From the NCBI GenBank assembly GCA_016720925.1, contig JADKJR010000010.1:94887-158886 (forward strand): a stretch of DNA of 64,000 bases, given 5' to 3'. The notes under the pieces were generated by a model that was not told the origin of the DNA, did no database searches, and saw nothing but the letters and a program-made list of their open reading frames with translations. This document shows, in pieces, positions 63,860 to 64,000 of the stretch. This stretch comes from Betaproteobacteria bacterium (GTDB taxonomy: Bacteria > Pseudomonadota > Gammaproteobacteria > Burkholderiales > Usitatibacteraceae). The first letter of the stretch is position 1, and each line of letters opens with the position of its first letter. Both the position numbers and the translations under genes were made by a program.

Positions 63860-64000
63860 AAGCTCGATACCAGTCCGGGCAAACGCGGGATCCATTTTCT
63901 TTGCTACGCGAGACGACGGGCGCTAAACGATCCGCCCTGTTACACGAATCAACAGGCGGGCATCGCTAATTCGCGTCGTAGTAGGCAGGTCTTCACCACG
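63860..64000. other. Right edge, upstream of the SRAP gene
   Basis: No gene is visible in the last 141 nt. I see no clear LexA box before the SRAP start in this low-quality stretch. Confidence 0.4.

Noticed and set aside
1..64000. CRISPR arrays, tRNA or rRNA genes, insertion-sequence transposases
   Set aside because: No regularly spaced direct repeats, no tRNA cloverleaf or rRNA signatures and no transposase motifs were seen.

Overview
The window looks like a chromosomal contig end from a GC-rich, Gram-negative betaproteobacterium. The supporting signs are an SOS-controlled imuA-imuB-dnaE2 mutagenesis cassette, a NagF/NagE PTS pair, a KdpFABC-DE operon, FimV-like and PilZ-like proteins, Tat and Sec exported proteins and lipoproteins, and Fnr-type boxes. 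No rRNA, tRNA, CRISPR array or integrase was found. The species cannot be named from sequence alone.

Layout. 0-4.2 kb: a DUF2339 membrane protein cut by the left edge, then a minus-strand operon of an ArsR regulator, a Tat-exported amidohydrolase and an MFS-acyltransferase fusion. 4.4-8.1 kb: malic enzyme (MaeB), a VOC protein and an LD-carboxypeptidase. 8.1-8.8 kb: a GDT1/UPF0016 cation exporter behind a yybP-ykoY Mn2+ riboswitch. 8.9-13.8 kb: a molybdopterin oxidoreductase, a secreted subtilase and a decayed second copy of the oxidoreductase 3' end. 14.1-16.3 kb: a crystallin/glycine-zipper envelope protein, a small membrane protein and a Crp/Fnr regulator. 16.6-22.8 kb: imuA-imuB, a DUF559 unit flanked by inverted repeats, and dnaE2. 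23.4-27.8 kb: nagF and nagE. 28-32 kb: small accessory genes (methyltransferase, truncated MmcQ, NTF2-like lipoprotein, L7/L12-like membrane protein, GFA protein, Nudix-like protein). 32.3-36.4 kb: a DUF1501/DUF1800 export pair. 36.7-48.8 kb: an M19 dipeptidase, then a potassium island with kup and kdpFABCDE. 48.9-53.8 kb: an S9 peptidase, a small conserved protein and a two-gene respiratory module (HdrD-like Fe-S protein plus NarI-like cytochrome b) behind an Fnr-type box. 54.3-55.5 kb: a short minus-strand set of integron gene cassettes with attC sites and no integrase. 56.7-64 kb: two FimV-like/PilZ-like gene pairs and a YedK-type SRAP protein.

Two features cut across the window. First, a palindromic intergenic repeat (core GCACTGGCGCGGC facing GCCGCGCCAGTGC) occurs six times, with one half copy and one diverged copy, always outside genes. 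Second, from about 42 kb rightwards almost every long gene is broken by small indels while coding signal continues in another frame. The density rises toward the right end, which fits low-coverage sequence error better than real decay, although decay is not excluded. Genes in this half are given as whole spans across their frameshifts.

Functional themes are cation homeostasis (Mn2+ riboswitch and exporter, Kup, Kdp), SOS and DNA damage (imu cassette, DUF559, SRAP), amino-sugar uptake (NagF/NagE), and anaerobic or alternative respiration (molybdoenzyme, HdrD/NarI-like module, Fnr-type boxes).
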